In this document: one piece after another, positions 7,951 to 16,642 of the stretch
Position numbering within the stretch: position 1 is the first letter of the stretch
Layout: the number at the start of each line of letters is the position of its first letter
Assembly (NCBI GenBank): GCA_963770915.1
Contig: CAVYRG010000001.1
Coordinates: forward strand, 2,108,001 to 2,172,000
DNA: 64,000 nt
Direction of reading: 5' to 3'
Origin: PALSA-270 sp963770915
Lineage (GTDB): Bacteria > Acidobacteriota > Terriglobia > Terriglobales > Acidobacteriaceae
Made by a program: the position numbers and the translations under genes
Notes under the pieces: generated by a model
Told to the model about the DNA's origin: nothing
Seen by the model: the letters and a program-made list of their open reading frames with translations, nothing else
The model's database searches: none

Positions 7951-10153
7951 ATATCTTTTGCAATCGTTGCACGTCGTGCACGCCGGGTATCTTGCGCAGG
8001 CCGTCGATGATGAGTTCCAGGTGCTGCAGGTCGGCCACGTCGAGCACGGCGTCCACGCTGGCCTGGCCATGATTGGTCTGAGCCTCGATGTTGCGGATGT
8101 TGGTTTTGGCATCGCCGATCACGCCGGTAATCTGCTTGAGCATGCCGAACCGATCGTCGCAGAAAACCGTCAGCTTCACCGGATAGGAAGCTGGCGTGTC
8201 CTCGTCGCGCGACCACTCTACGTCTATGCGCCGCTCCGGCTCGTACATCAGGTTCACCACGTTGGGACAATTGGCCGAGTGCACGGCGACGCCTTTGCCC
8301 CGGGTTACATAGCCCACCACGGACTCGCCCCGGATAGGGTTGCAGCAGCGCGCCCGGTAGACCAGCAAATCGTCGTGACCCTTCACCCGGATGGCATTGT
8401 TGCCGCCGCCGAAGACGCGCCGCACCACGCTGCCGATGGTGCCGGGCTTTTCTTCCTCGCCCTCTGGCGACGGGTGGGTTCCTCCCGGAACCAGCCGCCC
8501 TAGCACTTGGCGCGCCGAGTACTTGCCGTAGCCGATACCCGCCATCAAATCATCGCCTTTCCCCAGGCCATAGTCGGAGGCGATTTTCTGCAACTCGTCG
8601 TTTTTGATTTCCTTCAGCGCAATGCGATATTTGCGGGCTTCCTTCTCCATGAGCTTGCGCCCGATTTCAATGGCGCGCTCGCGCTGATGAAGATTTAGCC
8701 AGTGCTTGATCTTGTTGCGCGCGCGCGAGGATTTGACCACCGTCAGCCAGTCGCGGCTGGGCTTGTGGCCCGGCTGAGTCATGATCTCGACGATGTCGCC
8801 GCTGTGCAGGCGATGGCGCAGCGGGACCATGCGTCCATTGACTTTCGCTCCCACACAGCTATGGCCGACTTCGGTGTGGATGGTATAGGCGAAGTCGATG
8901 GGCGTGGAGTCGCGCGGCAGCACCACCACCTTCCCTTTGGGCGTGAAGGTGTAGACCTCTTCAGGAAACAAATCAATCTTCAGGGTGGAGAGAAATTCAT
9001 TGGGGTCGGAAACATCGCGCTGCCATTCGACGACTTGGCGCAGCCAGGCGAGGCGCTGCTCATCCTGCGCGGAAACGGGGCCATCCTTGTATTTCCAGTG
9101 GGCGGCGATGCCTTCTTCCGCCACTTTGTGCATTTCCTCGGTGCGAATCTGAATTTCGAACGGCGTGCCGTCTTCGGTAATCACCGAGGTGTGCAGCGAT
9201 TGGTAAAAATTCGGCCGCGGCATGGCGATGAAGTCTTTGATGCGCCCCGGCACCGGCCGCCACATGTTGTGCACGATGCCCAGCACGCCGTAGCAGTCCT
9301 GCACCGACTGCGTAATCACGCGCATGGCGCAGAGATCGTAAACCTGGTCGGCGCTGATGTGCTGGCGCTGCAGTTTCTTGTGAATGCTGTACAAGCGCTT
9401 GATGCGGCTTTCCACCTTGGCAGTGATGTCGGCTTCTTTGAGCTTTTCGGAAAGCGCATGGCGCACCCGCGAAAGAAACTGCTCCCCCGGCTTGCGTCGC
9501 GCCTCGACGGCGTCGTAGACCTGCTGGTAGGAGATGGGATCGAGATAGCGAAACCCCAGGTCCTCCAGCTCGCCGCGAATTTTTCCCATGCCCAGGCGGT
9601 GCGCAATCGGCCCGTAAATATCGAGAGTTTCCTGGGCGATCTTCTGCTGGCGCTCGGGCGGCAAGTGCTCCAGGGTGCGCATATTGTGCAGGCGGTCCGC
9701 GAGTTTGATGAGCACCACGCGGATGTCATCGACCATGGCGAGCATCATCTTGCGCAGATTTTCCGCTTGCTGCTCTTCGCGGGTGGCGAAATCGATTTTG
9801 CTGATCTTGGTCACGCCTTCGACAATGTGCGCGACCTGCTCGCCGAACTCCTTGCGAATATCGACGATGGTGACGGAAGTATCTTCCACCGAGTCATGCA
9901 GCAGCCCGGCGGCTACGGCAACCGGATCCATCTTCATTTCGGCCAGCACATGCGCGACTTCGAGAGGGTGAACGAGATAGGGCTTGCCCGAGGCGCGGAT
10001 TTGGCCGGCGTGATGCTTCTGGGAAAATTCGTAGGCCTTGCGGACGATCTCCAGATCGTCGGTGGGACGGTTTTCGCGCATCATCCGCATCAGGTCACGG
10101 AACTTGGTGACGGTGAGGACATTGGTCGCGATCTGATGGCGCAGAGTCGCCAT
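7949..10153 (-). CDS. Bifunctional (p)ppGpp synthetase/hydrolase RelA/SpoT
   Basis: 734 residues, the length of long RSH enzymes. In order: HD hydrolase domain (about 40-190, with LLHDSVEDTSVT and HD at 86-87), synthetase domain (about 245-360, with YQSLHTSVITEDG), TGS domain (about 395-460, LPRDSTPIDFAYTIHTEVGH), a zinc-finger/helical part with RARCCNPIRGESVVGYVTRG (about 590-625) and a C-terminal ACT domain. The intact HD motif marks it as able to degrade (p)ppGpp as well as make it. It controls the stringent response in the cytoplasm. A TATAAT box five bases before the ATG and no ribosome binding site suggest a leaderless message. Confidence 0.93.
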   Translation of the reverse strand: MATLRHQIATNVLTVTKFRDLMRMMRENRPTDDLEIVRKAYEFSQKHHAGQIRASGKPYLVHPLEVAHVLAEMKMDPVAVAAGLLHDSVEDTSVTIVDIRKEFGEQVAHIVEGVTKISKIDFATREEQQAENLRKMMLAMVDDIRVVLIKLADRLHNMRTLEHLPPERQQKIAQETLDIYGPIAHRLGMGKIRGELEDLGFRYLDPISYQQVYDAVEARRKPGEQFLSRVRHALSEKLKEADITAKVESRIKRLYSIHKKLQRQHISADQVYDLCAMRVITQSVQDCYGVLGIVHNMWRPVPGRIKDFIAMPRPNFYQSLHTSVITEDGTPFEIQIRTEEMHKVAEEGIAAHWKYKDGPVSAQDEQRLAWLRQVVEWQRDVSDPNEFLSTLKIDLFPEEVYTFTPKGKVVVLPRDSTPIDFAYTIHTEVGHSCVGAKVNGRMVPLRHRLHSGDIVEIMTQPGHKPSRDWLTVVKSSRARNKIKHWLNLHQRERAIEIGRKLMEKEARKYRIALKEIKNDELQKIASDYGLGKGDDLMAGIGYGKYSARQVLGRLVPGGTHPSPEGEEEKPGTIGSVVRRVFGGGNNAIRVKGHDDLLVYRARCCNPIRGESVVGYVTRGKGVAVHSANCPNVVNLMYEPERRIDVEWSRDEDTPASYPVKLTVFCDDRFGMLKQITGVIGDAKTNIRNIEAQTNHGQASVDAVLDVADLQHLELIIDGLRKIPGVHDVQRLQKI

Positions 10154-10158
10154 AGTTG

Positions 10159-10164
10159 ATTATA
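10159..10164 (-). promoter_or_regulatory. relA/spoT -10 box, leaderless promoter
   Basis: A perfect TATAAT on the minus strand ends five bases before the relA ATG. Transcription starting about seven bases downstream would begin at the start codon itself. No Shine-Dalgarno sequence and no clear -35 box are present. Confidence 0.6.
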
Positions 10165-10281
10165 GAACTGAACCTGAGCGCCGGTTCCAGCGAGGGGAAA
10201 TTCCTATTCCAGAACGCTTCAAAGGTGGAAGTTACATTCTGTTTTCCCGGCCGAACCGCAAACTGCTAGAGTTAGCGTGAC

Positions 10282-11184
10282 GTGAGCACAACGGAAGGCA
10301 AAATTCTGGTCAGCGGGGTTTCCGGCCCGATCGGCACCGCGCTTTTGCCGGCGCTGCGAGAGCGCGGCTACCAGGTTACGCGGCTGGTTCGGGGCACCCG
10401 GACGGGAGAAAACCAAATTGCATGGGACCCGGGGCAGCCGCTGCGGCCACAGTCGGTTTCGGGCTTCGACGGCGTGATTCATCTGGCCGGGGAATCGGTG
10501 GTCGGCCGCTGGACCGAATCCAAGAAACGCGGCATTTTCGACAGCCGGGTGCAAGGAACACGGCATCTTGCCGAGGCGTTGGCGGAAGCGCCGCAACGGC
10601 CGCCGGTGCTGATTACAGGCTCTGCGACGGGGTTTTATGGCAGTCGCGGCGAAGAAATCTTGACCGAAGACAGCGCTCTGGGACAGGGATTTCTGCCTGA
10701 AGTTTGCCGCGAATGGGAAGCCGCGGCCGAGCCTGCCGAAGAAGCGGGCATACGCACCACGCAGATGAGAATTGGCGTAGTTCTAAGCCCGACTGGAGGC
10801 GCGCTACAACGGATGCTGCTTCCGTTTCGTTTAGGGCTCGGCGGCAGAATCGGCAACGGCCGGCAGTGGTGGAGTTGGATCGAAGTGCAGGATCTGGTGG
10901 GAGCGATTCTCTTCGTCCTGCGCGGCGCTTTGACGGGCGCGGTCAATGCGGTTGGCCCTACGCCGGTCACCAATGCCGAATTCACAAAGACCTTGGCGGA
11001 GACGTTGCACCGGCCGGCAATTTTTCCCATGCCGGCATTTGCCGCCCGCCTGGCCTTTGGACAGATGGCGGATGAACTGTTGCTCGCAAGCCAGAGGGTG
11101 GAACCGAAAAAGCTGCTCGCCAGCGGATTCTCATTTCGCCACAGTGATTTGAAGCAGGCCCTGGCGGATATTTTGAAGCCATAA
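10282..11184 (+). CDS. TIGR01777/SDR39U1-family NAD(P)-dependent epimerase
   Basis: 300 residues. Rossmann start ILVSGVSGPIGTALLPALRE (the usual glycine motif, with GVSGPIG instead of GATGFIG), then FDGVIHLAGESVVGRWT, the family tag SATGFYGSRGEEILTEDS, and WSWIEVQDLVGAILFVL near residue 200. The C-terminal DUF1731-like segment is NAEFTKTLAETLHRP to the end, with FGQMADELLLASQRVEPKKL. Such proteins are cytosolic, substrate unknown; relatives include cell-division-linked SulA-type epimerases. The start is a GTG with a weak binding site; the start is the least certain part. Confidence 0.85.
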   Translation: MSTTEGKILVSGVSGPIGTALLPALRERGYQVTRLVRGTRTGENQIAWDPGQPLRPQSVSGFDGVIHLAGESVVGRWTESKKRGIFDSRVQGTRHLAEALAEAPQRPPVLITGSATGFYGSRGEEILTEDSALGQGFLPEVCREWEAAAEPAEEAGIRTTQMRIGVVLSPTGGALQRMLLPFRLGLGGRIGNGRQWWSWIEVQDLVGAILFVLRGALTGAVNAVGPTPVTNAEFTKTLAETLHRPAIFPMPAFAARLAFGQMADELLLASQRVEPKKLLASGFSFRHSDLKQALADILKP

Positions 11185-11193
11185 AAACGAAGC

Positions 11194-11248
11194 CACGGAT
11201 TGACGCGGATTCTAAAAAAGAATTGAGGGTTATCCGCGCCGATCCGTG
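11194..11248. terminator. Hairpin between convergent epimerase and gltX genes
   Basis: Arms CACGGATTGACGCGGAT (11194-11210) and ATCCGCGCCGATCCGTG (11232-11248) pair with three mismatches. The loop contains a run of A's, giving an incomplete T-run on the minus side. It lies between two converging genes and may end transcription from both. The CACGGAT...ATCCGTG wording also recalls a dispersed intergenic repeat, so either role is possible. Confidence 0.55.
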
Positions 11249-11264
11249 AAATCTGTCGCTGGTT

Positions 11265-12809
11265 TTAGTGTGCCATCGCCTTGGCAAATTCCTCCACGCG
11301 TTCGCGCACGCTGAGCACGTGCTTGGGTAGATCGAGCCGACTGCCTTCTTCGAGGATAGGAATCAGCTTGTCGAACTCCGGCCCGGAGTGTGATCCGGTG
11401 ATCATCAGGCGGATGGGATGAAATAGTTCTTTTCCCTTGGCCCCGGTCTCCGCTTTGACTTCATTCACAATCTGCTTGAACCGCTCGGGCGCAAGCTGCG
11501 CGGACTTGGCCGATTCGTCTTCGAGAATCTTGGACGTGAATCTTGCTACGACAGCGTCGGTTTGGGGCCAGGCGAGAACTTCGGCGTTGTCGGGGTTAGC
11601 GAGCGCTGCATTCGCCTCGTAGCGGAAGATAAATGACGCTCGCTCCGGCAATTGGTCTAGGCGATCGACGGACGGTGCCAGTAAATCAATTACTTTCCCG
11701 AACCAGTCCCTAAAAGCAGGGGTATGGCTAACTGCTTGCCCTCGGTCTCCGGCGGACATCAGCTTAGAACGGTAGAAAAAGATTAGTGCTTCAGAGCACA
11801 ACTCGCCCCTCGGCCGCTGCTTGATGTAATGCCGGTTCAGCCAGTAGAGCTTCTCCATGTCGAAGATGGCGGGCGAGGGGGTCACACGCTTCAGGGAAAA
11901 TTCCTTAACCAACTCGGGCGGGCTGAAGATCTCCCGCGTACCGCCTGTCGGCGCCCACCCCAGAAGCGCGAGATAGTTCGTCAATGCTTCGGGCAGCACG
12001 CCCATGTCGCGGAAGTTGGTGATCGAAGTGGCGCCATGCCGCTTGGAAAGCCGCTCGCGGTCGCTGCCGAGAATCGTCGATAGATGCGCGAACTCGGGCA
12101 CCGGCCAGCCCAGCGCTTCATACAGCGCAACTTGCTTGGGAGTATTCGAAAGATGGTCATCGCCGCGAATGACGTGGGTAATCTTCATCAGCGCATCGTC
12201 GATGACAACCACGTAGTTGTAAACCGGCATTCCGCTTGAGCGCAGGATGATAGGATCGCTGACCACTTCGTTGGAAAACTCCACTTCGCCATGCACGATG
12301 TCGTGAAAGCGGATGGGATGCTCGGGAATGCGTAAGCGTATGGCGCAAGCCTCGCCGGCGGTGCGGCGGCGCTGTGCCTCCGCTGGATCAAGTGTGCGGC
12401 ATTTGCCGGAATAAATCGGCGCGCGATGCTCGGCCAGGGCCCGCTCGCGTTCTACCTGCAAATCTTCTTCCGTGCAGAAGCACAAGTACGCCTTGCCTTC
12501 GCCGAGTAGACGCTCGGCGTGCTCGCGATAGATGGCTAACCGATCAGACTGGCGATAAGGAGCGTACGGCCCGCCCGCGTCAGGGCCTTCATCCCAATCG
12601 AGGCCAAGCCACTTCAAATCGCCGATCAGCTGATCTTCAAAGCGAGATTCGCTGCGCTCAAGATCGGTGTCTTCGATGCGCAGCACCATCGTCCCGCCCT
12701 GCTGGCGCGCGAACAGCCAGTTGAACAAAGCAGTGCGTGCATTCCCCACGTGGAGATGGCCGGTGGGCGAAGGGGCAAAACGCACGCGAACGGAAGAATC
12801 GACGGCCAC
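11265..12809 (-). CDS. gltX: Glutamyl-tRNA synthetase
   Basis: 514 residues. The class I signatures are clear: the HIGH-like HVGN in FAPSPTGHLHVGNARTALFN near residue 20 and the KMSKS-like LSKRH in RERLSKRHGATSITNFRDMG near residue 260. The C-terminal anticodon-binding half runs from about 330 to the end. It charges tRNA-Glu (and in organisms lacking GlnRS also tRNA-Gln; that cannot be judged from this window). A little longer than the E. coli enzyme, mostly from an insert around residues 340-410. Confidence 0.95.
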   Translation of the reverse strand: MAVDSSVRVRFAPSPTGHLHVGNARTALFNWLFARQQGGTMVLRIEDTDLERSESRFEDQLIGDLKWLGLDWDEGPDAGGPYAPYRQSDRLAIYREHAERLLGEGKAYLCFCTEEDLQVERERALAEHRAPIYSGKCRTLDPAEAQRRRTAGEACAIRLRIPEHPIRFHDIVHGEVEFSNEVVSDPIILRSSGMPVYNYVVVIDDALMKITHVIRGDDHLSNTPKQVALYEALGWPVPEFAHLSTILGSDRERLSKRHGATSITNFRDMGVLPEALTNYLALLGWAPTGGTREIFSPPELVKEFSLKRVTPSPAIFDMEKLYWLNRHYIKQRPRGELCSEALIFFYRSKLMSAGDRGQAVSHTPAFRDWFGKVIDLLAPSVDRLDQLPERASFIFRYEANAALANPDNAEVLAWPQTDAVVARFTSKILEDESAKSAQLAPERFKQIVNEVKAETGAKGKELFHPIRLMITGSHSGPEFDKLIPILEEGSRLDLPKHVLSVRERVEEFAKAMAH

Positions 12810-12838
12810 GCAGTGATGTTAACAGGAAGTCTAGGCGG

Positions 12839-15088
12839 TCAGTTTGCCTTGGTATCCGAGGGCGGCCGATTCATTTCATCCGACAATTTCGCCATCAACT
12901 GGGCGCGCTGATCACTGGACAACTCGCGTTGCAGTTCTTCCAGCGCCAGGGCTACCACGTGATAGTGGTGGGCCTTGGAGAATCGGGGGTCGGAAGTGAT
13001 GTTAAGCCATACCTGGTGCATGAGTTCGACATCCTGAGGCCGCAGCCGCGGCGTGTGCGGTCCGAGCTGCGTCTCGTAAGCACTTCCATTCGGCAGAAAT
13101 ACCTCCATGGTGAGACGCGGACGCGGCTCGGGCAGGCGCTCCCAAGCGTCGCCGGTCAGTTTCGTCTGTTCCTCGGCGCTGAGCTTGTTGGAAAGCCCGC
13201 AAACGATCGATCCCGAATCCAAACGCTGCGCGGTCAGCACGATCGCTTCAAACACGTCAGTGGCGGGAACCACGAGAAGTGAAATGGGTTTCCCTTCTTT
13301 TTCCGCGGCAGCAACCGCTGCAGTGAACAATTCCTGTTCGTAGTTGTCGAAGATTTCTGAAGCCTCATACACTGCGCTGCCGCTGAAAGAATGCTCGCGG
13401 TGATAGAGCCGGGCGGTCATGACCACCACGTCCTGCTGCACGGTGTTGGTGCGGCGCAGGACCGCGCGCAGATAGTACAGGTTTCTGGGATCGCGGATCG
13501 CTACCAAAATATTGCCGGGGCGCACGCCCAACGCTCCGCTGCCGAGTTCCTGATTGCCGTATACGCGGAACTGGTCAAGGCCTTCCGGCTTGCCGTGGCG
13601 TTCGCGGGCGACGCGCCGCTCCGAGTAGCTGAACAGAACAAAGAATAGGGCGCTGAAGATGATGCCGGCGATAGTGGCGTCAATCTTGGTCAAGAGATTG
13701 ACGATCGCTGTGGTGAACAACACCGCCGCGATCAAGTACAGGCCGATGGGGATTTCACGCCCGCCAATCTGGAAATTGCCGGGCACTTTCCACTCCCGGT
13801 TCTCCGGGTCGGTGCGCCGCAATACCAGCACCGCCAGCGACATGAGCGCGAAGCTCCAAACTACGCCAAAGGCATACAGGCCAGCCAAGGTAAACACGTT
13901 GCCGCCGGTCAAAATGATGGTCAGCAACTGCATGCCAACAATCAGATTGATAATGCGGTAGCTGGTTCCGTAACGCGAGTGCGGCTTTTGAAAGGCGGTA
14001 GTGAGCACGCCATCTTCCGCCACGCGATTGAGCACGCCGTTGGCACCAACGATGGAGGTATTCTGGGCGCCAGCCAGAATCAGCACACCCACCAGCACGA
14101 CAAACCCGCGGAAGATCAGGCGCAGCCAGACCGGACCCACCAGATACATGGCAATTCCGCCGATGAGATTGCCGAAATAGTCAGGACGCACTTTGTCCGG
14201 GATGATCATCACCGCGAAAAACGAAACCAGCGAAGTGAACAGAAGGCTGTAGATGAAGATCACCAGCCCGGTCTTTTCCAAGTTTTTCAGCTTAGGGTGC
14301 TGAATCTCGCGGTTAACCTGGGCCAGGGTTTCCTCGCCGCTCATGGCCAGCACCGAGTGGCCGAAGCCCACGAAAACGACGATGAACATCAAGTGGCTGA
14401 TCCAGGTTCCGTTCAGCCAGCCCAACGATTCCCGGTTCAGCGTCACAACGCCGGGATGTAACGGATTGGGAGGCATCTGGATGGGGACATGCAGTACGGT
14501 GACCGTGCACCACACGATCAGGATCACCACCATCACGGTCGTGACGATCATGATCTGCATGGCCTTGGTGCTGGACTCGTGAATGCCCTGAATGTTCTTC
14601 CACCAGAAATACGAGCAAACCATAATGGCAAACACGACGGAGAATGCGTTTTCCGGAAAATAATGGAAAGGATGGCCGGCGTAGCGGGCCAAGTCTTCAA
14701 TAAAACCGGCCAAGTATTGCCCGGCGACCACGGCGCTGATGGGGCCGGTAAGAACGTAGTCGAACAAGAGCGCGGAGACGGAGAACTTGGCCAGGGTCCC
14801 GCCCATGGCCTCCTTGACCACGCGATACACGCCGCCGCGTACGAACATGGCGCTCGATTCGATATAGAGAGCGCGCACGCAGTAGCTGAAGAGCATAACG
14901 GCGAGGATGAACCAGGGAGCGCTCTTGCCGATGACCTTTTCCGCGTCGCCGCCGGCGTAGTACGCGGAGGAAGCCAGGTCGGAAAGCACAATGGCTGCCG
15001 CCCGCCAAAAGGAGATGAAGGTCAGCATCACCGTCGTAGCGACGAACACCTTCACCGCGGGGCGTTTTGAGATTTCCGAAGTAGCCAT
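12839..15088 (-). CDS. APC-superfamily amino-acid permease with cytoplasmic C-terminal USP-like domain
   Basis: 749 residues. The first 490 hold about twelve membrane helices of the APC/LeuT fold; the N-terminal start (VKVFVATTVMLTFISFWRAA) and the segment SSAMFVRGGVYRVVKEAMGG resemble amino-acid/polyamine permeases. The last 250 residues are soluble, starting with GVRPGNILVAIRDPRNLYYL, which looks like a universal-stress-protein fold that may sense nucleotide or adjust uptake. Substrate unknown. It stands alone between gltX and an RDD protein, all leftward. Confidence 0.8.
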   Translation of the reverse strand: MATSEISKRPAVKVFVATTVMLTFISFWRAAAIVLSDLASSAYYAGGDAEKVIGKSAPWFILAVMLFSYCVRALYIESSAMFVRGGVYRVVKEAMGGTLAKFSVSALLFDYVLTGPISAVVAGQYLAGFIEDLARYAGHPFHYFPENAFSVVFAIMVCSYFWWKNIQGIHESSTKAMQIMIVTTVMVVILIVWCTVTVLHVPIQMPPNPLHPGVVTLNRESLGWLNGTWISHLMFIVVFVGFGHSVLAMSGEETLAQVNREIQHPKLKNLEKTGLVIFIYSLLFTSLVSFFAVMIIPDKVRPDYFGNLIGGIAMYLVGPVWLRLIFRGFVVLVGVLILAGAQNTSIVGANGVLNRVAEDGVLTTAFQKPHSRYGTSYRIINLIVGMQLLTIILTGGNVFTLAGLYAFGVVWSFALMSLAVLVLRRTDPENREWKVPGNFQIGGREIPIGLYLIAAVLFTTAIVNLLTKIDATIAGIIFSALFFVLFSYSERRVARERHGKPEGLDQFRVYGNQELGSGALGVRPGNILVAIRDPRNLYYLRAVLRRTNTVQQDVVVMTARLYHREHSFSGSAVYEASEIFDNYEQELFTAAVAAAEKEGKPISLLVVPATDVFEAIVLTAQRLDSGSIVCGLSNKLSAEEQTKLTGDAWERLPEPRPRLTMEVFLPNGSAYETQLGPHTPRLRPQDVELMHQVWLNITSDPRFSKAHHYHVVALALEELQRELSSDQRAQLMAKLSDEMNRPPSDTKAN

Positions 15089-15210
15089 CGATCAGAAGAC
15101 CGTCGAAAACTTAAGTCTAGAAATCTAACATAAGGGGACCGCCCGGCAGGCAGGATTCGGGCCCATCCAATAAGTTGCTGACCCAAAACTAGATTTCAAA
15201 TCGAGGAGAA

Positions 15211-16467
15211 TCAATGGATTGGCGCCGTGGGAACGTTCGGGCGCTGCTCCGCAGCCAAATAAGTCCGCGTGATGCGGTCATGCCAGCAGAGTTGATCTTC
15301 GTCCAGCAGACACCATGCGTATCCCAATCCCAGCGATGCGGCGGAAAGAATAGAGCCGAGCATTCGCAATCGACGAATCTGCCACGGCGCTTTGCGGCCG
15401 TCGAAGCGGCTCAGCCGCAGTCGAGCCAGTTTCAGCCCGGGAGTGGTTCCGCTCTTTACCACCAACAGGTATTGGTAGCCGAACCAGAGGATTCCGAGAC
15501 CGGCCACTACCATCTCCGGCAATTCACGTAGCGGCGGCATTGACAACGCGATCTGGAAGAAGATCCAACCGGCCATCGCCCCCGCCAGCAGCACTAGAAG
15601 TCCGTCGACAATCGCGGCCAGCAAGCGCGGTGCGAGACGGGCCGCTTGCAGCGGGACTTCGAATCCAGGCCGCCTCTCCGGGATGGGTTCGGGCGCAGGC
15701 TCAATCAGGATGCCTCCAAGAGCTGGCGGAGGGGGCGCGACATCGGGCACTTCGAGAATTCGCGGGAGGCCGGGCACCGGTTCTGCCAGCTCTTCCAACG
15801 GACGAGGCGGGGAGATGGCCGAACGAGGAAAAGGAATGATGCGGGCCGTCGCCTCGTCGGCATTCGCCGGCGGTGGCATGAGGCTGGGAACTACATTGGT
15901 CGGAGCCTCGACTGCGGCAAGTAACGCATGATTCCGTTCCAAGGCGACCGCCGAGCGCACAATCGGCGGCGAGGACGGCGGATCGGCGATCATACGGACA
16001 CTAGGGGCCGGTTCATCCGGCTCGAATTTCAAGCGCAGCGAAGGGTAACGATGCTCGCGAGGACGCCTGCGCGCGCGGTAGTTGCTCAGTCGGGCCGCCA
16101 GTTCTTTACGCCACGCCTGGGGGTCGTCGGCTTGATTTTGCTGAGCGGTAGCGGTCGCCGTGGATGCGACTATCGTGGACTCCGATTGCTGGGCGCTCGG
16201 GTCCGCGGTGGGTAGCGGCGGATTCTCAGTCACCGCAAACTCTGTCAGCTTGGAACTCTGTTCGGGTTCCGGGCCTTGCACAATGTTGTTCGTCAGGTGC
16301 ACGGGCTCGGTTTCCAGGCTGGCTGCGAATTGCTGTTCGCTGGCATCATAAGCTTCAGGATCGATGAGCACCGCCTCGCCGGGAACGGCGGCTTCCGCGT
16401 CGGGTTGGTATCGGGCATTCATCGCAAAGCGCATCGGAGCCGGAGGATTTTCAGAGTGCGAGGGCAA
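15211..16467 (-). CDS. RDD-family membrane protein with long disordered N-terminus
   Basis: 418 residues. The first 270 or so are low in complexity, rich in Pro, Ala and Glu, and look disordered and cytoplasmic; a basic patch (YRARRRPREHRYPSLRLKFE) lies near residue 150. The C-terminal 140 residues form the RDD domain: ARLAPRLLAAIVDGLLVLLA with the Arg-Asp pattern, then further helices and SGTTPGLKLARLRLSRFDGR. RDD proteins are small membrane proteins, some proposed as ion exchangers; no function is established here. It faces away from lptD. Confidence 0.75.
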   Translation of the reverse strand: MPSHSENPPAPMRFAMNARYQPDAEAAVPGEAVLIDPEAYDASEQQFAASLETEPVHLTNNIVQGPEPEQSSKLTEFAVTENPPLPTADPSAQQSESTIVASTATATAQQNQADDPQAWRKELAARLSNYRARRRPREHRYPSLRLKFEPDEPAPSVRMIADPPSSPPIVRSAVALERNHALLAAVEAPTNVVPSLMPPPANADEATARIIPFPRSAISPPRPLEELAEPVPGLPRILEVPDVAPPPPALGGILIEPAPEPIPERRPGFEVPLQAARLAPRLLAAIVDGLLVLLAGAMAGWIFFQIALSMPPLRELPEMVVAGLGILWFGYQYLLVVKSGTTPGLKLARLRLSRFDGRKAPWQIRRLRMLGSILSAASLGLGYAWCLLDEDQLCWHDRITRTYLAAEQRPNVPTAPIH

Positions 16468-16642
16468 ATTTCAGTGCCGGGTGGGCAATCCATGGGCCGA
16501 TCTTTTCTTGGCGGAAAGCAAACCTCCCCGGAAATCTCCGCTCAAAACGGAACTAGCCAGGCTTTGCCACTCTGGGTGATGCCGTGCTAAGTTCACGATA
16601 CCCCTGCATCTATTTGCCGGCTGGGGAGTTCGCGCGTTCCCG

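Noticed and set aside
8702..10159. 485-codon open frame on the strand opposite relA/spoT
   Set aside because: It is fully antisense to an unmistakable RelA/SpoT gene and its translation is low in recognisable pattern (His/Gly/Arg-rich), as is usual in high-GC DNA.
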